From assembly GCA_000435475.1 (NCBI GenBank), contig FR896070.1:4201-11434 (forward strand): a stretch of 7,234 nucleotides of DNA, given 5' to 3'. Below are positions 5,479 through 7,234 of this stretch, one piece after another. This stretch comes from Cryptobacterium sp. CAG:338. Lineage in GTDB: Bacteria; Actinomycetota; Coriobacteriia; Coriobacteriales; Eggerthellaceae. The notes below the pieces were generated by a model. It did not search any database, was not told the origin of the DNA, and saw only the letters and a list, made by a program, of their open reading frames with translations. Every line of letters begins with the position of its first letter. Within the stretch, counting starts at the first letter, position 1. The translations under genes and the position numbers were made by a program.

Positions 5479-6873
5479 ATGTCAGCACAAAAAATTGCGC
5501 GACAAGGCCTTACCTGGAGGCATGTTGGCGTTGTTATTACGATGTGTTTAACGCTGTTTACGGCTGTTGGCATTATCTTTACTGCCGCAGGTCTTTGCTA
5601 TCGTCCCGTTGCTGAACACTTTGGCGTACAGACGTCGCAAGTATCACTCTACATTACCTTCGTATACCTAGGTCAATGTATTGGTGCAGCACCTATGGCA
5701 AAGTTCTTCGACAAATTCAGCGCTAAGTCAGTTTGTGTAGTTGCAGCACTGATGGTAGCTATCCCTTACATGGGCTTCACTGTCTATCCCGCAATTTGGT
5801 GCTACTGGGTAGCAGGCTTCATTATTGGTCTGGGCTTGGTATGCATCGAGTTCACCATGACAGCAGGTATTTTGAGCCGCTGGTTCCACACCAACTACGG
5901 CACCGTTACTGGTCTCTGCTTTGCTTTCACTGGTATCGGCGGTATGGTTTGGAATATCGTTGGTCAGTTCGTTCTTGGTCCTGACCTGCTTGGTTGGCGC
6001 ACCCTTTACATGGTGTTCGGCATCGCAATCTGCATCGGCACCATTCCTTTCATTGCTTTCTTCGTAAAGCGCACCCCTCAGGAATGCGGAACGCTTCCTT
6101 ACGGTATGCCTCTCGATGCAGCTGCAATGGAAGAAGAACTTGCTGCTGAAGCAGAGCAGAAGGCAATTGTTGAACCTGGTTGGCTGGGTTCCGAAATTAT
6201 CCGCAAGCCTTTCTTCTGGACATTAGTTTTAGGTGCAGGTCTTCTCAATACCCTCACCACAATGACTCAGCTCTTTGCTACTTATGTACAGTTCCTCGGT
6301 CATGATGGCTGGGGCGGTCAGGCAATCGTAGGCCTCTTGCTTCTCTCCGGTACTCTTGAAGCATTCACCAGTGGTGGTCAGGCTGGCGGTAAAGTTATCG
6401 TTGGTTTCATCGAATCTCGCACTCTTATTGGCGCACAATTGCTTGGCTACTTCGGTGGCGTAATTGGCCTTTTGATGATGTGGTGGATTCCTCAGATCTT
6501 TGGCGAAGCAGGCATTTGGCCTATGTTCTTCGGCGGCTTATTCTTCGGTTTGACCTACGCCTGTTCAACCGCAATGTTGCCGTTCCTCTGTCGTCAGATT
6601 GCTGGCGGTCGAGAATTCGACAAGATTTACTCTTGGATGATCACGATCTTCAACGGTATTGGCGCTATCGGCGCAACTGGTTGGGCTGTTGTATCTGAAC
6701 AGCTTGGCTGGACGGGCTTCTTCGTAGGCGGTCTCATCGTTTTGACCATCACCTTCGGTCTTCTTATCTACACTTGGCTGGCTGGCGACAAAGCTCGTAA
6801 AGCTGCTTGGTATAAGAGCGACGAAGAGTTGGCTAAAGAAGCTGCTGAAGCTCACATCCACGCAAAGGCGTAA
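5479..6873 (+). CDS. MFS carrier, oxalate/formate antiporter (OFA)-like
   Basis: Twelve-helix inner-membrane carrier of 464 residues, starting MSAQKIARQG. Helix 1 spans about residues 15-38. MAKFFDKFSAKSV (73-85) sits at the MFS motif A loop between helices 2 and 3. RWFHTNYGTVTGL (134-146) matches the RWF..RG.A.GL block of OFA and monocarboxylate carriers. KRTPQECGTLPYG (197-209) at the end of helix 6 is the OFA-type R-T-P-E-E-x-G-x-x-P-x-G signature. An acidic Ala/Glu-rich central loop follows (214-235), and the C-terminal tail is charged. Such proteins exchange or import small mono- or dicarboxylates. Placement after a CoA-transferase suggests transport of the acid that enzyme uses. The gene has a structured leader and a very strong ribosome site. 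From about residue 120 it uses a narrow set of codons (GGT/GGC, CGC/CGT, TTC, ATC), a sign of high expression and unlike the mixed usage of its neighbours. Oxalate is possible but not supported, since no oxalyl-CoA decarboxylase is nearby. Confidence 0.9.
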   Translation: MSAQKIARQGLTWRHVGVVITMCLTLFTAVGIIFTAAGLCYRPVAEHFGVQTSQVSLYITFVYLGQCIGAAPMAKFFDKFSAKSVCVVAALMVAIPYMGFTVYPAIWCYWVAGFIIGLGLVCIEFTMTAGILSRWFHTNYGTVTGLCFAFTGIGGMVWNIVGQFVLGPDLLGWRTLYMVFGIAICIGTIPFIAFFVKRTPQECGTLPYGMPLDAAAMEEELAAEAEQKAIVEPGWLGSEIIRKPFFWTLVLGAGLLNTLTTMTQLFATYVQFLGHDGWGGQAIVGLLLLSGTLEAFTSGGQAGGKVIVGFIESRTLIGAQLLGYFGGVIGLLMMWWIPQIFGEAGIWPMFFGGLFFGLTYACSTAMLPFLCRQIAGGREFDKIYSWMITIFNGIGAIGATGWAVVSEQLGWTGFFVGGLIVLTITFGLLIYTWLAGDKARKAAWYKSDEELAKEAAEAHIHAKA

Positions 6874-6927
6874 AACTTTTCTGAGTTTGCAAGTGCATCC
6901 CCCTAATTTGTAGTCACTCACACAAAA

Positions 6928-6961
6928 CGCACCTCCCAATCAAATTGGTTTGGGAGGTGCG
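6928..6961 (+). other. 12-bp hairpin between the MFS gene and the small membrane gene
   Basis: CGCACCTCCCAA (6928-6939) and TTGGGAGGTGCG (6950-6961) form a perfect 12-bp stem with a 10-base loop. On the plus strand it is followed by GGATAAGGAAAG, not a T-run; on the minus strand it is followed by TTTTGTGTG. The downstream gene's ribosome site starts 5 bases after it. It may be a weak terminator, a 3' stabiliser of the MFS message, or a terminator for a minus-strand transcript entering from beyond the window. Confidence 0.5.
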
Positions 6962-6975
6962 GGATAAGGAAAGCC

Positions 6976-7182
6976 ATGGGCGACAAAATTGATTTCAGTC
7001 TTTTAGCAGTAGTACTCAATGCCGGTGTTTCCGTAATTCTATTAGGCGGACTTATTTTAGGTATTAATCCTGCGCAGCTCATCATGATTGGTGTTCTTGG
7101 TTATGGTATGAGCATTTTATTCCGTCGCATCGGACGCAATCAGGCAGGCATTGCGCCAAAGAGCAAATCTAAAAGACGTTAA
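6976..7182 (+). CDS. Small two-helix membrane protein of unknown function
   Basis: 68 residues starting at ATG, with AAGGA (6966-6970) 5 bases upstream. Two hydrophobic segments, about residues 8-30 and 34-49, are joined by a short Asn-Pro turn and followed by a basic tail rich in Arg, Lys and Ser (RRIGRNQ to KSKSKRR). The positive-inside rule puts the tail in the cytoplasm. The N-terminus has one Asp-Lys-Asp cluster and no cleavable signal. I do not recognise the family. It lies about 100 bases after the MFS gene, behind a hairpin, so it could be a poorly coupled last gene of that unit or an independent gene. Codon choice and the ribosome site look real. No terminator is visible in the 52 bases after it. 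Confidence 0.65.
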   Translation: MGDKIDFSLLAVVLNAGVSVILLGGLILGINPAQLIMIGVLGYGMSILFRRIGRNQAGIAPKSKSKRR

Positions 7183-7234
7183 CTACATCCCCCATTAGAT
7201 AACCCGAATTTTCTCATTTGCATGTTTTTTAGCA

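Noticed and set aside
6565..6939. 124-codon minus-strand open frame over the end of the MFS gene
   Set aside because: Mirror of the strongly codon-biased carrier gene, with no domain pattern or ribosome site.

Overview
The window (about 45% G+C by eye) comes from a bacterial chromosome. Both tRNA genes encode their CCA end. The protein content (an SSS-family Na+/proline symporter, a CaiB/BaiF-type CoA-transferase, an oxalate/formate-antiporter-like MFS carrier) fits an anaerobic host-associated amino-acid or organic-acid fermenter. Class Coriobacteriia of the Actinomycetota is my best guess, but it is weakly supported and a clostridial host is not excluded.

Layout. Positions 1-310 hold a minus-strand tRNA-Tyr(GUA)-tRNA-Thr(GGU) pair with a good sigma-70-type promoter. 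Next is putP on the minus strand (496-2058) with a clear terminator at its 3' end. A 733-base stretch without a convincing gene follows (2059-2791); it holds the putP leader and two hairpins. Positions 2792-3702 (minus) hold a LysR-family regulator. It is split into two frames by an uninterrupted run of 11 G on its coding strand, at the junction between the DNA-binding and effector domains. A divergent intergenic region (3703-4024) carries several inverted repeats, including a perfect T-N11-A dyad. On the plus strand come a class III CoA-transferase (4025-5305), a terminator-like hairpin plus a structured leader, an MFS carrier (5479-6873), a hairpin, and a small two-helix membrane protein (6976-7182).

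How the genes may work together. The regulator, CoA-transferase and MFS carrier look like a small organic-acid module: the carrier would move an acid or exchange it for a product, and the transferase would activate it by CoA transfer. The divergent LysR regulator would control both. The substrate cannot be read from the sequence: no oxalyl-CoA decarboxylase, 2-hydroxyacyl-CoA dehydratase or carnitine gene is in the window.

The most interesting signal is the G11 tract in the regulator. With 9 or 12 G the gene reads through as a normal 302-303 residue LysR protein. With 10 or 11 it stops early after the helix-turn-helix domain. This is the expected architecture of a slipped-strand ON/OFF switch controlling a metabolic module, although a sequencing error or simple gene decay must be excluded.
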